Of a stretch of DNA of 64,000 nt, positions 30,401 to 38,149 are shown one piece after another (positions within the stretch are counted from its first letter, which is position 1; each line of letters starts with the position of its first letter). Position numbers and translations under genes: made by a program. The DNA is taken from NCBI GenBank assembly GCA_963760715.1, contig CAVXDY010000005.1, positions 1 through 64,000 on the forward strand. Direction: 5' to 3'. The stretch is from CAVXDY01 sp963760715. Its GTDB lineage: Bacteria > Actinomycetota > Thermoleophilia > Miltoncostaeales > Miltoncostaeaceae. Under the pieces are notes generated by a model. The model had not been told where the DNA came from, made no database searches, and worked only from the letters and a program-made list of their open reading frames with translations.

Positions 30401-32118
30401 TCGGGCAGCGAGACGGTGGACGCGCCGGGGCGCATCCCGCCCAGGATGAGCGGCATGCGCAGCTCGCAGCGCAGGGGCGGCTCCGGCTCGACACCCTCGA
30501 TCGGCGGGCGCCGGCCGAGCACGACCCGGGTGGAGAAGTGCTCCACCTCGCGCTCGCGGTCGATGGCCGGGTTGGTCACCACGGCCACGGTCTCCTGGAG
30601 GTAGTCGGACAGCGGCATCGCCACCGGGGTGAACGGGCCCAGCGGGCCGTCCCAGCCGAGGGAGCCGATGGGCTCGGCGCCGCGGTCGGCGTGGAACTGG
30701 AGCTGCTGCTTGTCGCTCTCGATCCAGCCGGCCGAGGCGAGGAGGGTCTCGAGCTCCAGCTCGGGCGCCTCGAGCTCGTCGTCGGCGTCCGAGTACTCCT
30801 CGACCGCCACCGGCTCGAGGCCGCCGGCCAGGCGGGCGCGCGTCTCGGCGCGGGGCAGCGCGCCGCGGCTCTTGGCGCGCCGGTACACCTCGCGCTGAAC
30901 GTCCCAGTAGTCGAGCACCTGCGGCACGCCGTCCGCGCCCGTGATCAGGGCCACCTTCTCGCCCGGCGCGAGCGGCGCGGGGTCGCGGGTGAGCTTGGCC
31001 ACCGGCACGATGCCCGGCTCGGACGAGACCACGTACATGTCCTCGGTCTCGATCCACCACAGCGGCCGCAGGCCCATCGCGTCCACCGCGAAGACCATCT
31101 CGTCCCGGGCACGGCAGGCCAGCGCGACGGGGCCCTGCGAGTAGGGGCCGAGCGCCTCGCGGTAGTGCACGTAGAGGTCCTGGAGCTTCGCGGGCAGGCG
31201 GTGCACCTCGCCGAGGATCGGCGGCAGCGCGAACTCGACGGCCTCGAGCAGCGAGAGGCCCTTCTCGAAGATGAGGCCCTCCAGCAGGCGGTTGAGGTCC
31301 TGGCTGTCCGAGCCGTTGTGCGTGATGGGCAGGCCGAGCTGCTCGCTCTGCTCGCGGAGCTGGGCGATCGTGTTGATCTCGCCGTTGTGCCCCAGGATCG
31401 AGAACGGCTGCACGCGGCTGAACGTGGGGTAGGTGTTCGTGGAGTAGCGGTTGTGGGCGATGATCCGCGACGACGCGAAGTCGGGCTCCTGCATCTCCGG
31501 GTAGAAGCGCGGGATGACCTCCGGCTGGCCCTGGACCTTGTAGACGGCGTCGTTGGCCGAGAACGACGCGACGTGGCAGTCGAGCTCGCGCTCCATCTGC
31601 ACCATCGCCCGGTAGCAGGCGGTGGACGCGGCGGTGCCGGCCTCGCGGGCATGGCAGGCGAGCTGCCAGAAGACGGGAGGGGTCTCGGCGGCGCGCGGCC
31701 CCAGCGCGCTGCGGTCCACGGTCCCCTCACCGCTCCAGAGCACCTCGAACCCGTGCTCGGCGACGATCTCCTCGATGCGCGGCACCTGGGCCGAGGCCCC
31801 CTCGGTGCTGTCGAAGAAGATGTGCGCCACCGTGAACCGGGGGTCGTCGGCCGCCCGCGCGTCGGCGCCCTCGCGCTCCAGCCTCCGGCGCCACGTGGGC
31901 CGGGGCAGGTTGACCATCAGGCCGCTCCCGTCCCCCTCGCCGTTGACGCTCCCGGAGCGGTGGACCATCATCTGGAGCGAGGTCAGGGCGTGCTCCAGCA
32001 TCGTGCGGCTCGCCCGGCCGTCGCGGGTGGCGAAGGCGGCGAGCGCGCAGGCGTCGTGCTCGATCAGGTCCGGGAGGCCGCTCGGCGGCGTGGTGGCGAA
32101 CGGGGGCGGAACGGTCAT
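27430..32118 (-). CDS. gltB: glutamate synthase large subunit
   Basis: About 1562 residues. Near the N-terminus EHDACALAAFATRDG places Cys24 as the N-terminal nucleophile of the glutaminase domain after removal of a 23-residue propeptide. The central and FMN-binding (synthase) domains follow, with the [3Fe-4S] site CTICRGCQLDTCHVG near residue 1115. The C-terminal GXGXG beta-helix domain lies at about 1270-1500, interrupted by a Gly/Asn-rich insert near 1300 (GNGASNGGGDAAGNGQSNGH). It converts 2-oxoglutarate and glutamine to two glutamates. No gltD small subunit is present in the window, so the electron donor (NADPH via GltD elsewhere, or ferredoxin) is open. The ATG at 32118 is 64 nt below the likely promoter start. 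Confidence 0.95.
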   Translation of the reverse strand: MTVPPPFATTPPSGLPDLIEHDACALAAFATRDGRASRTMLEHALTSLQMMVHRSGSVNGEGDGSGLMVNLPRPTWRRRLEREGADARAADDPRFTVAHIFFDSTEGASAQVPRIEEIVAEHGFEVLWSGEGTVDRSALGPRAAETPPVFWQLACHAREAGTAASTACYRAMVQMERELDCHVASFSANDAVYKVQGQPEVIPRFYPEMQEPDFASSRIIAHNRYSTNTYPTFSRVQPFSILGHNGEINTIAQLREQSEQLGLPITHNGSDSQDLNRLLEGLIFEKGLSLLEAVEFALPPILGEVHRLPAKLQDLYVHYREALGPYSQGPVALACRARDEMVFAVDAMGLRPLWWIETEDMYVVSSEPGIVPVAKLTRDPAPLAPGEKVALITGADGVPQVLDYWDVQREVYRRAKSRGALPRAETRARLAGGLEPVAVEEYSDADDELEAPELELETLLASAGWIESDKQQLQFHADRGAEPIGSLGWDGPLGPFTPVAMPLSDYLQETVAVVTNPAIDREREVEHFSTRVVLGRRPPIEGVEPEPPLRCELRMPLILGGMRPGASTVSLPDLRRVAVGQGVACMEDVLAAWDWRAVRLPLSFHRDLSVAIHLAQLAEAARAAVRGGAELIVLHDQAAGPDDRVCDPHLAIAAVDKALRETFKEDGSSVRRDASLVLQSAGIRNVHDVMVALGFGAQALCPYAMLEKAMDGSPEPTTAAANVLEGLQKGMEKVLSTLGIHELRGYGRLVSAIGVSPEVLDILAIPGFCASEGRGLDLADLDRLAEQGREIRAGEEHPSKVKLPRMYPKVWKALARVANSERGYEEFAETIDALETEQPVALRHAVHPQLVPEDQRIPAAEVSSRVGEHSLPFLISSMSFGSQGETAFRAYAEAAMRADMLCMNGEGGEIHDMYGRYPKHRGQQIASGRFGVSSLLLNSSEWIEIKIGQGAKPGEGGHLPGSKVTQAIARARNAQVGSDLISPSNNHDLYSIEDLAQLIDELKTSNPHARVIVKVPVVPGIGTIAIGIAKAGADVITMSGYDGGTGAARQHALRRAGLPCEIGTVLAHHALTEAGIRDRVEIWADGGLRSAADCVKLMCMGANRLGFGTASMVAIGCTICRGCQLDTCHVGIATQIDEHEAAERGLKRFVPRIYEPAVESLVKYFTEMGEALRDLAGRMGVSEVQELVGQADRLVQVSHHDRLDLSSLLTPVGERVITSPAGTPRFFRAFNPPPPHRAPEVAAERLAAGVALAVEEETTPTAADRNLGTDLAGLIARAATGVNDTLPNGSSGLPAGDGNGASNGGGDAAGNGQSNGHGNGHLPTLVDLAFTKGAAVGSGLAAFTLDGVRVRVFGGAQDGVGKCALGGEIQVLKARNDLGDWVGGHVGKSFAYGAQRGLFLIQGNADARAGIRLSGADLVLGGEPAQPLNDRLGTLAARSNCKGFAFEYMTGGRVVVLGDPGPWLCSGMTGGVVYVRQNEDWGLDEAAVRRRLSKAAKVSLTALEEPDDAAVAELLGDYREALIGSGQDEAAERLQPLIDAPSEHFLAIIPVTQQADPNISTE

Positions 32119-32188
32119 GCGCGGGCCTCTCGGTCGGGGTCCGGGCGGACACACCAACGCCGACCCGAGGGGGCCGACGCGAAGGCCC

Positions 32189-32217
32189 ATATAAGCCCTC
32201 GGGGGGGAGGTCGTCAA
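32189..32217 (-). promoter_or_regulatory. gltB promoter with -35 and -10
   Basis: On the minus strand, TTGACG (32217-32212) and TTATAT (32194-32189) are separated by exactly 17 nt. This is the most canonical vegetative promoter in the window and gives gltB a real 5' leader of about 60 nt, unlike most neighbours. Confidence 0.75.
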
Positions 32218-32252
32218 TGGCCCGCATGGCGGGCCGCCGGGGAGCCAGGCGC

Positions 32253-32258
32253 TACCAT
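32253..32258 (+). promoter_or_regulatory. -10-like box before the rhomboid gene
   Basis: TACCAT, 8 nt before the ATG at 32267; near-leaderless. Confidence 0.5.
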
Positions 32259-32266
32259 CGTGACAG

Positions 32267-33136
32267 ATGGCGGGTTCCGGAGAGACAAGCGCCCCCGGGG
32301 CGCTCCACTGCTACCGGCATCCCGACCGGGAAACGCTGCTCTCGTGCTCCAATTGCGAGCGGCCCATCTGCACCTCCTGCATGACGCAGGCGGCGGTCGG
32401 CATGCGATGCCCGGAGTGCGCCGGGCGGGGCGGGCGCACGAAGGTGGTGACGTCCGCCTCGCGGATGCGCGCCGCCACGGGGGCCCCGGTGGCGACCTAC
32501 GTCCTGATCGCCGTCAACGTGCTGGTGTTCATCGCCGAGATGGCCCAGGGGGTGGGGCTGTCGGGCGGGCTCGGCGGATCGGACCTGGTGCGGAACGGGG
32601 CCCTCCTCGGTCCCGGGGTCGCCGACGGCGACTGGTGGCGCCTGGTCAGCGGCGGCTTCCTCCACGCCAGCGTGATCCACCTCGGCTTCAACATGTACCT
32701 GCTGTGGATCCTGGGTGGCGCCTTCGAGCGCTACGCCGGCCCCTGGCGCCTGCTGGCGGTGTACTTCTCGGCGCTCCTCTGGGGTGCGGCCGGCGCCCTG
32801 CTGCTGAGCCCGGACTCCCTGACCGTGGGGGCCTCGGGGGCGGTCTTCGGCCTGATGGCGGCCCTCTACCTCCTGGAGCGCCAGCGCGGGGTGGCCCTGC
32901 TGGGCTCCTCCGTGGGCGTGCTGCTCCTCCTGAACCTGGTGATCACCTTCGCGATCCCCGGGATCTCCATCGGCGGCCACATCGGCGGCATCCTGGGAGG
33001 AGCCGCCGCGGGCTACCTGCTCTCGGGCCTGGGCAGGGGCCACATGGCCTACGGCCGGATCGGGGCCACGGGCTGGGGGGCGGTGGTGGGCCTGATGGCC
33101 GGAGCCGTCGTCGTCAGCCTTCTGATCGCCGGCTAG
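32267..33136 (+). CDS. rhomboid protease with N-terminal zinc domain
   Basis: A 289-residue protein. The N-terminal ~55 residues contain CYRHPDRETLLSCSNCERPI, then CTSC and CPEC, a B-box-like cluster of Cys/His metal ligands. A six-helix rhomboid domain follows: WWRLVSGGFLHASVIHLGFN (loop 1), then the catalytic Ser in VGASGAVFGLMAAL (about residue 190) and the catalytic His in GGHIGGILGG (about 238). It should cleave transmembrane helices of membrane proteins. The B-box-rhomboid combination is known in actinobacteria; the zinc domain may recruit substrates. It is divergent from gltB and overlaps the convergent GNAT gene by 4 nt. Confidence 0.92.
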   Translation: MAGSGETSAPGALHCYRHPDRETLLSCSNCERPICTSCMTQAAVGMRCPECAGRGGRTKVVTSASRMRAATGAPVATYVLIAVNVLVFIAEMAQGVGLSGGLGGSDLVRNGALLGPGVADGDWWRLVSGGFLHASVIHLGFNMYLLWILGGAFERYAGPWRLLAVYFSALLWGAAGALLLSPDSLTVGASGAVFGLMAALYLLERQRGVALLGSSVGVLLLLNLVITFAIPGISIGGHIGGILGGAAAGYLLSGLGRGHMAYGRIGATGWGAVVGLMAGAVVVSLLIAG

Positions 33137-33813
33137 CCGAGCACGGACAGCGGGATCGTCCCGCGGCCCAGGTGCCAGCGCGCGCGCCCGCGGTGTCGCG
33201 CGCGCAGCAGGATCACGTTCCCGATGCGGAGGACGAGGAGGTCGGCCACGTGCACGGCCCCCGTGGCGCGCTGCAGGCGTCCCATGTTCCGGTTGAGCCG
33301 GTTGACGATCGAGAGCACGAGGTCGTGGTCGCCGTCGGCCAGCAGGGACGGGGCCGTGCTGAACAGCCGCGAGCCCAGCCCCCGGCCCCGTCCCTCGCGC
33401 ACCACGAACCCGTCCGACCCCCACACGTGGCGGGGCCCCAGCAGGAACCGGAGGCCGAACTCCTCGTGCGCGTACGGACCGAGGAGATACCAGACGTAGG
33501 CCAGCACACGATCGCCGTCCTCCAGCACGCAGAACCGCTCACCGGACTCGAACCGCTCCGCGAGCGCGTGGCGGAGGCCGGGGGGGACCGGGAGCCGGTC
33601 CAGGTCGGCCCGCGTCCCCCAGCGGATGCCCCGGAGGCCGGCCGGCGTGGCGCGCGTCACCCGCCGGCCCGTGAACACGAGCGGGTGGATCCGCACGGAG
33701 TCCGGCAGCAGGCGCTGGAGCACGAGGAAGCCGGTGTAGCCGGCCCCGGCCTCCCGGACCTTGTCGCGCACGCGCGCGGCGGCGGCCCGCCCCGCCCCCC
33801 GTGGGTCGGTCAC
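33133..33813 (-). CDS. GNAT-like acetyltransferase
   Basis: About 226 residues. The central part RFCVLEDGDRVLAYVWYLLG, then FGLRFLLGPRHVWGSDGFVV, then REGRGRGLGSRLFSTAPSLL fits the GNAT fold, with R-x-x-G-x-G/A-like (GRGRGLGSRL) acetyl-CoA binding. The C-terminus has a further hydrophobic segment (GRGTIPLSVLG). No substrate is indicated. The GTG overlaps the TGA of the acyl-CoA ligase as GTGA, so the two are translated together and may act in one pathway, for example modification of a lipid or amino acid. Confidence 0.65.
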   Translation of the reverse strand: MTDPRGAGRAAAARVRDKVREAGAGYTGFLVLQRLLPDSVRIHPLVFTGRRVTRATPAGLRGIRWGTRADLDRLPVPPGLRHALAERFESGERFCVLEDGDRVLAYVWYLLGPYAHEEFGLRFLLGPRHVWGSDGFVVREGRGRGLGSRLFSTAPSLLADGDHDLVLSIVNRLNRNMGRLQRATGAVHVADLLVLRIGNVILLRARHRGRARWHLGRGTIPLSVLG

Positions 33814-35354
33814 CGATTTCCCAGCGGGGCCCGCTCGGTCCAGTAGGGCGCGCGCAGCTTGAACTTCTGGATCTTTCCGGTGGCCGTGCGCGGGAGCGCG
33901 TCCCGGAACTCCACGGCCGTGGGGCACTTGAAGCCGGCCATCCGCTCGCGCGCGTAGGCGATCAGGTCGGGCGCCTCCATCCCGCTCGCCTCGCGCCGGA
34001 CCACCAGGGCGAGCACGGTCTCGCCCCACCGCTCGTCGGGGATGCCGATGACGGCCACGTCGACCACGTCCGGATGGCCGTGGAGGCAGTCCTCGACCTC
34101 CATCGAGGAGACGTTCTCGGCGCCCGTCACGATCACGTCCTTCCTGCGGTCCGTGACGACCAGGTGCTCGTCGTCGTCCATCCGGCCCCCGTCGCCGGTG
34201 TGGAGCCACCCGTCGTCGAGGGCCGCGGCGCTGGCGTCGGGGTCGTCCCAGTAGGCCTCCAGCACGTGGTTGGAGCGGGCGAGCACCTCGCCGTGCTCGT
34301 CCACGCGCAGGCGCACCCCCACCGCCGGCATGCCCTGCCGGGCGAGCAGGGCGGCCCGCTCGTCGGCCCCGAGGGCGTCCCACTCGGCCGGCGCGCGCGT
34401 GATGGTCAGGAGGGGCGCGGCCTCGGTGAGGCCGTAGCCGTGCATGAGCTCCCAGCCGAGCTCCTCCTCGATCCGGCGGATCGTGGAGGTCGGCGGGGCG
34501 GCGCCCCCCACCAGCACCCGCGTGCGCCCCTCGCCGGGCACCGGCTCGCCGCGCTCGCGCAGGAGACGGGCGGCGGCCAGCGCCGCCTCCAGCACGGCGG
34601 GTGCGCCGGCGGTGAGGGTGACGCCCTCGTCCGCCACGCGGCGCAGGATCTCGGCGCCGTCCACGCGCCGCAGCATCACCTGGCGCCCGCCCATCGCCGC
34701 GAGGCCGTAGGGGATCCCCCAGCCGTTGCAGTGGAAGAGGGGCAGCGCCTGCAGGTACACGTCGCGGATGCCCACGCCCAGGTGCCAGCCGAGGCTGGCG
34801 GCGTGGAGCCACAGGGTGCGGTGGGTGAGCTGGACGCCCTTGGGCCGGGCGGTGGTGCCGGAGGTGTAGTTGATCGAGGCGGTCGCGTCCTCGTCCGGCT
34901 CCCAGGGCCCCGGCGGCTCGTCGGAGCCGCCCATCAGGGCGGCGTCGTGCTCGCCGTCGAGCACGATCCGGTGCGGGGCGCCCACGTCCGCGAGGGCCTC
35001 GTCGAGCTCGGGGTTGACCAGGAGCACCTCGGCGCCGGAGTGCTCGGTGATGTAGGTCACGTCGCGGGCGTTCAGGCGGACGTTGACGGGCACCAGCACC
35101 CGCCCGAAGGCCGAGACGCCGAAGAGCGCGATCACGAAACGCGCCGAGTTGGGGCTCACGATGGCCACCCGCGCGCCGTGGTCCACGCCCAGGCGGTCGA
35201 GCTCCCGGGCCATCCCGCGGGCCCGTCGCACGAGGTCGGCGGCGCTCACCCGGCCCAGCGACGCGGGTCCCCCGGGCTCGTCCACCACCAGGGTCCGGTC
35301 GCCGAAGAGCTCCGCCCGGTCGAGGAAGTCGATCAGGGTCAGGGGGACCCTCAT
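33810..35354 (-). CDS. acyl-CoA synthetase (AMP-forming)
   Basis: A 514-residue ANL-superfamily ligase. P-loop-like INYTSGTTARPKGVQLTHRT, A5 motif YGLTEAAPL, A7 DGWLHTGDGGRMDDD, A8 VTDRRKDVIVTGAENVSSME and catalytic Lys of RTATGKIQKFKLRAPY are all present. The length and the A5 variant suggest a medium-chain or acyl/aryl acid ligase close to the FadD/LcfB-like group; the substrate is not assigned. A TACGCT box lies 7 nt before the ATG. It heads a two-gene unit with the GNAT protein. Confidence 0.9.
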   Translation of the reverse strand: MRVPLTLIDFLDRAELFGDRTLVVDEPGGPASLGRVSAADLVRRARGMARELDRLGVDHGARVAIVSPNSARFVIALFGVSAFGRVLVPVNVRLNARDVTYITEHSGAEVLLVNPELDEALADVGAPHRIVLDGEHDAALMGGSDEPPGPWEPDEDATASINYTSGTTARPKGVQLTHRTLWLHAASLGWHLGVGIRDVYLQALPLFHCNGWGIPYGLAAMGGRQVMLRRVDGAEILRRVADEGVTLTAGAPAVLEAALAAARLLRERGEPVPGEGRTRVLVGGAAPPTSTIRRIEEELGWELMHGYGLTEAAPLLTITRAPAEWDALGADERAALLARQGMPAVGVRLRVDEHGEVLARSNHVLEAYWDDPDASAAALDDGWLHTGDGGRMDDDEHLVVTDRRKDVIVTGAENVSSMEVEDCLHGHPDVVDVAVIGIPDERWGETVLALVVRREASGMEAPDLIAYARERMAGFKCPTAVEFRDALPRTATGKIQKFKLRAPYWTERAPLGNR

Positions 35355-35361
35355 GGGGGCC

Positions 35362-35367
35362 AGCGTA
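35362..35367 (-). promoter_or_regulatory. -10-like box before the acyl-CoA ligase gene
   Basis: TACGCT, 7 nt before the ATG at 35354; near-leaderless. Confidence 0.5.
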
Positions 35368-35373
35368 GTGCGG

Positions 35374-36405
35374 TCAGGCCGCCACGGCCAGATCCCCGAC
35401 CCGCTCGATGAGGCCCGCCACGAGGCGGATCGACGCCTCGACGTCGGCCGGGTGGCAGGCCTCCACGCTCGAGTGGCCGTAGCGCGTCGGGATCGAGACG
35501 CAGCCGGCGATGGCCCCGTCGCCCGCGAGCTGGATGCTCTGGGTGTCGGTGCCGCCGCGGTTGGCCACGTGGAACTGGTGGGGGATCTCGCGCTCGGTCG
35601 CGATCCGCACCAGCAGATCGACCAGGGCAGGCGAGCCGATGGCGCTCGCGTCCATCACCCGGACGGCCGTTCCCAGGCCGAGGCGCGTCGTGGGGCCCGA
35701 CGCCGGCGTGCCGGGGCCGTCGTCGGCCGGGCAGGTGTCGATGGCCAGGGCAACCTGCGGGCGGGCGCGCGTGGCCGCCACGCGCGCGCCGCGCAGGCCG
35801 ACCTCCTCCTGCACGGTGGCCCAGGCGGTCACCTCGGCGGTCGTGGGCCCCGCGGCGCGCAGGGCCTCGAGCATGACGAAGACGCCCACGCGGTCGTCGA
35901 TGCTCTTGCCGGTCAGGAGGTCCCCCATCGGCCGCAGGGACCGCGTCCGCACGATGACGTCGCCCGGCCGCACCAGCTCGCGCACGCGCTCGGGCGCCAG
36001 CCCCACGTCCACCGCCAGGTCCTCCAGCTTCGGGGCCTTCGTGCGCTGCTCCTGATCGAGGAGGTGGACCGGGGTGGTGCCGACGATCCCGTCCAGGTCC
36101 TCGCGGCCCAGCACCCGCACGCGCTGCCCCACGAGCGTCCGCGCGTCCCACCCGCCCAGGGGGATCACCCGCAGGAAGCCGCGGTCGTCCACGTGGGTCA
36201 CCATCAGCCCGATCTCGTCCATGTGGGCCGCGAGCATCAGCCGGGTGCCGGCGCCCTCGCGGATGCCCGCCACCCCTCCCAGCGGGTCCTCCTCCACCCG
36301 GTCGCACAGCGCGCGGAGCTCGGGCTCCACGATCGCCCGGATGCGCTCCTCGCGGCCGGAGGGTCCCGCCGTCTCGGCCAGGGCGGTGAACAGGGGGAGG
36401 TTCAC
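35374..36405 (-). CDS. M42 family aminopeptidase
   Basis: A 343-residue protein. LMLAAHMDEIGLMVTHVD (His metal ligand with Asp), KSIDDRVGVFVMLEAL (bridging Asp), ATVQEEVGLRGARVA (Glu-Glu pair), ALAIDTCPADD (Asp) and the late RYGHSSVEACH (His) give the full two-metal site of M42 glutamyl/leucyl aminopeptidases (FrvX/YsdC-like). PSGREERIRA at the N-terminus is typical. These enzymes form large tetrahedral particles and trim peptides in the cytoplasm. The GTG is the only close start. It lies 11 nt after a gene of unknown function in a five-gene minus-strand run. Confidence 0.9.
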   Translation of the reverse strand: MNLPLFTALAETAGPSGREERIRAIVEPELRALCDRVEEDPLGGVAGIREGAGTRLMLAAHMDEIGLMVTHVDDRGFLRVIPLGGWDARTLVGQRVRVLGREDLDGIVGTTPVHLLDQEQRTKAPKLEDLAVDVGLAPERVRELVRPGDVIVRTRSLRPMGDLLTGKSIDDRVGVFVMLEALRAAGPTTAEVTAWATVQEEVGLRGARVAATRARPQVALAIDTCPADDGPGTPASGPTTRLGLGTAVRVMDASAIGSPALVDLLVRIATEREIPHQFHVANRGGTDTQSIQLAGDGAIAGCVSIPTRYGHSSVEACHPADVEASIRLVAGLIERVGDLAVAA

Positions 36406-36416
36406 GGGGGGGCACC

Positions 36417-37148
36417 CTACTCGGCGCCCCCGCCCTTCTCCGGCGCCGTCGCACGGCCGGCCTCGCGCAGGCCGTCCTCCCAGGCCCGCGCGATGCGGGA
36501 GTCGGCCGCCGCGAGGGCCCGCTCCAGCCCCCCGAGGTCGTCGCGCAGCAGCCGCGCGCTCTGGGCGTGGCCCGCGTCCAGGGTCGTGGCGAGCGCCGCC
36601 TCGGCCGCCATCAGGGCGTTGCGGATGTCCTGCCGGTGGGCCTCCCCGGCGTGGAGCGCCACGGCGGCCGCCGCGAGCCGGGGATCGGGCTCCACGCGCA
36701 GACCGGGCGGGGCGGCCTCGCCCAGGTCGGCCAGGGGCTCGGCGGCGACGGCCGCGGCCCAGCGCCTCGCGGAGCCGGCGGCCCCGGAGCGCAGGAGTGC
36801 GAGCGCGCGCCAGGTGGTGGCTCCGAATCCGGGCAGACGCACCCGGCCGGGCCCGTCGGGCAGCAGCTCTCCGGCGAGGACCAGGGCGTCGATGGCGTGG
36901 TGCGCCTCCGCGCGCCGCGCCTCGCGGGCGGCCCGGGGGCCGGGCACGTCCCACCAGGCCTCGGGTCGGTCCACCCGGCGGCGCTCGGCGGCGGCCTCGT
37001 CCAGCTCGCGACGGGCGCGCGGGTCGTCCTCGACGGCCGCCGCGAGCGCGTTGACCCTGAGCGTCGGATCGTCGGAGCCCGCCGCGGCCCGGCGCCCGAT
37101 CTCGCGGCGCGCGGCCGCGAGCGCCCGGGCGGCGGGCGCACGGTCCAT
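36417..37148 (-). CDS. Ala/Arg-rich helical protein, unknown
   Basis: About 243 residues, almost wholly helical. It opens MDRAPAARALAAARREIGRR, has an internal DRPEAWWDVPGPRAAREARR segment, and a long C-terminal helical part (LHAGEAHRQDIRNALMAAEA, SRIARAWEDGLREAG). No domain is recognised and there is no signal peptide or membrane segment. The ATG overlaps the TGA of the quinone reductase gene (TGATG), so it is co-translated. It may be a structural partner or a genus-restricted protein. Confidence 0.6.
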   Translation of the reverse strand: MDRAPAARALAAARREIGRRAAAGSDDPTLRVNALAAAVEDDPRARRELDEAAAERRRVDRPEAWWDVPGPRAAREARRAEAHHAIDALVLAGELLPDGPGRVRLPGFGATTWRALALLRSGAAGSARRWAAAVAAEPLADLGEAAPPGLRVEPDPRLAAAAVALHAGEAHRQDIRNALMAAEAALATTLDAGHAQSARLLRDDLGGLERALAAADSRIARAWEDGLREAGRATAPEKGGGAE

Positions 37149-38149
37149 CAGGCGATCGAGAGCACCAGCTTGCCGAAGTGCTCGCCGGCCTCCTCGCGCG
37201 CGTGCGCGGCGGCCGCCTCGGCCAGCGGGCGGACGCTGTCGATGACCGGCGTCCAGTCCTGGTTCCCGACGGCGGCGAGCAGCCCGGCGAAGTCGCGGGG
37301 GCTGCCCATCGTGGTGCCGAGAAGGGAGACCTGCCCCATGGTCACCGGCCGGACCATCAGCTCGACCTTGCCGCCTCCGGTGCCGCCGAAGACCACGGCG
37401 CGGCCTCCGGGGCGCAGGGTGCCGATGCTCTGGGCCCACGTCGAGCCCACCGAGTCCACGACCACGTCCACGCCTCCGCCCGCGAGCTCCCTCACCGCCG
37501 CGGGCCAGTCGTCCCCGGTGTAGTTGACGCCCCCGGCCGCGCCCAGCTCCACGGCGCGGGCGATCTTGTCGTCCGAGGAGGAGGTCACCAGCACCCGGCA
37601 GCCCGCCGCCCGCGCGATGTGGAGGGCGATCGTGGCCACGCCGCCGCCGATGCCGATGATCAGCACGGTCTCGCCCGAGCGGATGCGGGCGCGGCTCACC
37701 AGCGCGCGATAGGCCGTGAGGCCGGCCAGCGGCAGCGCCCCGGCCTCCTCCCACGACAGGCGCGCGGGTTTCGGGAAGACGTTCTCGGCCGGGATCCGGA
37801 TCAGCTCCGCATAGGTCCCGTCGTCGGGGCCGCCCAGGATCCGGAAGCCCGGCGCCGGCGCGTCCTCGCCCCCGCCCCAGCCGAGGGAGGGGAGGATGAT
37901 CACCTCGTCCCCCTCGGCGACGCCCGAGACCCCCGGCCCCAGGGCCCGCACGACGCCGGCCCCGTCGGATCCCGGGATCACCGGGAGCGGGCTCGGGGCG
38001 ATGCCCTTGCGCAGGAACACGTCGCGGCGGTTGAGGGCGGCCGCGCGCAGGGCCACGACCACCTCGCCGGGCCCGGGCACGGGATCCGGGACGGCGTCGA
38101 TGCGAAGCACCTCCGGCCCTCCGGCCTCTCTCAGGACGACGGCGTTCAC
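37148..38149 (-). CDS. zinc-free quinone reductase / MDR alcohol dehydrogenase
   Basis: A 333-residue medium-chain dehydrogenase/reductase. The GroES-like N-domain has PGPGEVVVALRAAALNRRDV and IPGSDGAGVVRALGPGVSGV. The Rossmann domain has LIIGIGGGVATIALHIARAA and a DVVVDSVGSTWAQSIGTLRP strand-turn. The structural Cys cluster and catalytic Cys of zinc alcohol dehydrogenases are absent, pointing to the NADPH:quinone oxidoreductase (Qor)-like group. The GTG overlaps the TGA of the glucosaminidase gene (GTGA). The substrate is unassigned. Confidence 0.85.
   Translation of the reverse strand: MNAVVLREAGGPEVLRIDAVPDPVPGPGEVVVALRAAALNRRDVFLRKGIAPSPLPVIPGSDGAGVVRALGPGVSGVAEGDEVIILPSLGWGGGEDAPAPGFRILGGPDDGTYAELIRIPAENVFPKPARLSWEEAGALPLAGLTAYRALVSRARIRSGETVLIIGIGGGVATIALHIARAAGCRVLVTSSSDDKIARAVELGAAGGVNYTGDDWPAAVRELAGGGVDVVVDSVGSTWAQSIGTLRPGGRAVVFGGTGGGKVELMVRPVTMGQVSLLGTTMGSPRDFAGLLAAVGNQDWTPVIDSVRPLAEAAAAHAREEAGEHFGKLVLSIA

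Noticed and set aside
27253..33846. A plus-strand open frame of about 2200 codons opposite gltB
   Set aside because: It is the antisense of gltB and neighbours; third-position GC bias removes stops. The product is His/Gly/Arg-rich with no domain, while gltB is fully recognisable.
35083..37245. A 720-codon plus-strand frame opposite the ligase and M42 genes
   Set aside because: Shadow with Ser/Arg-rich text; the opposite strand carries catalytic motifs.
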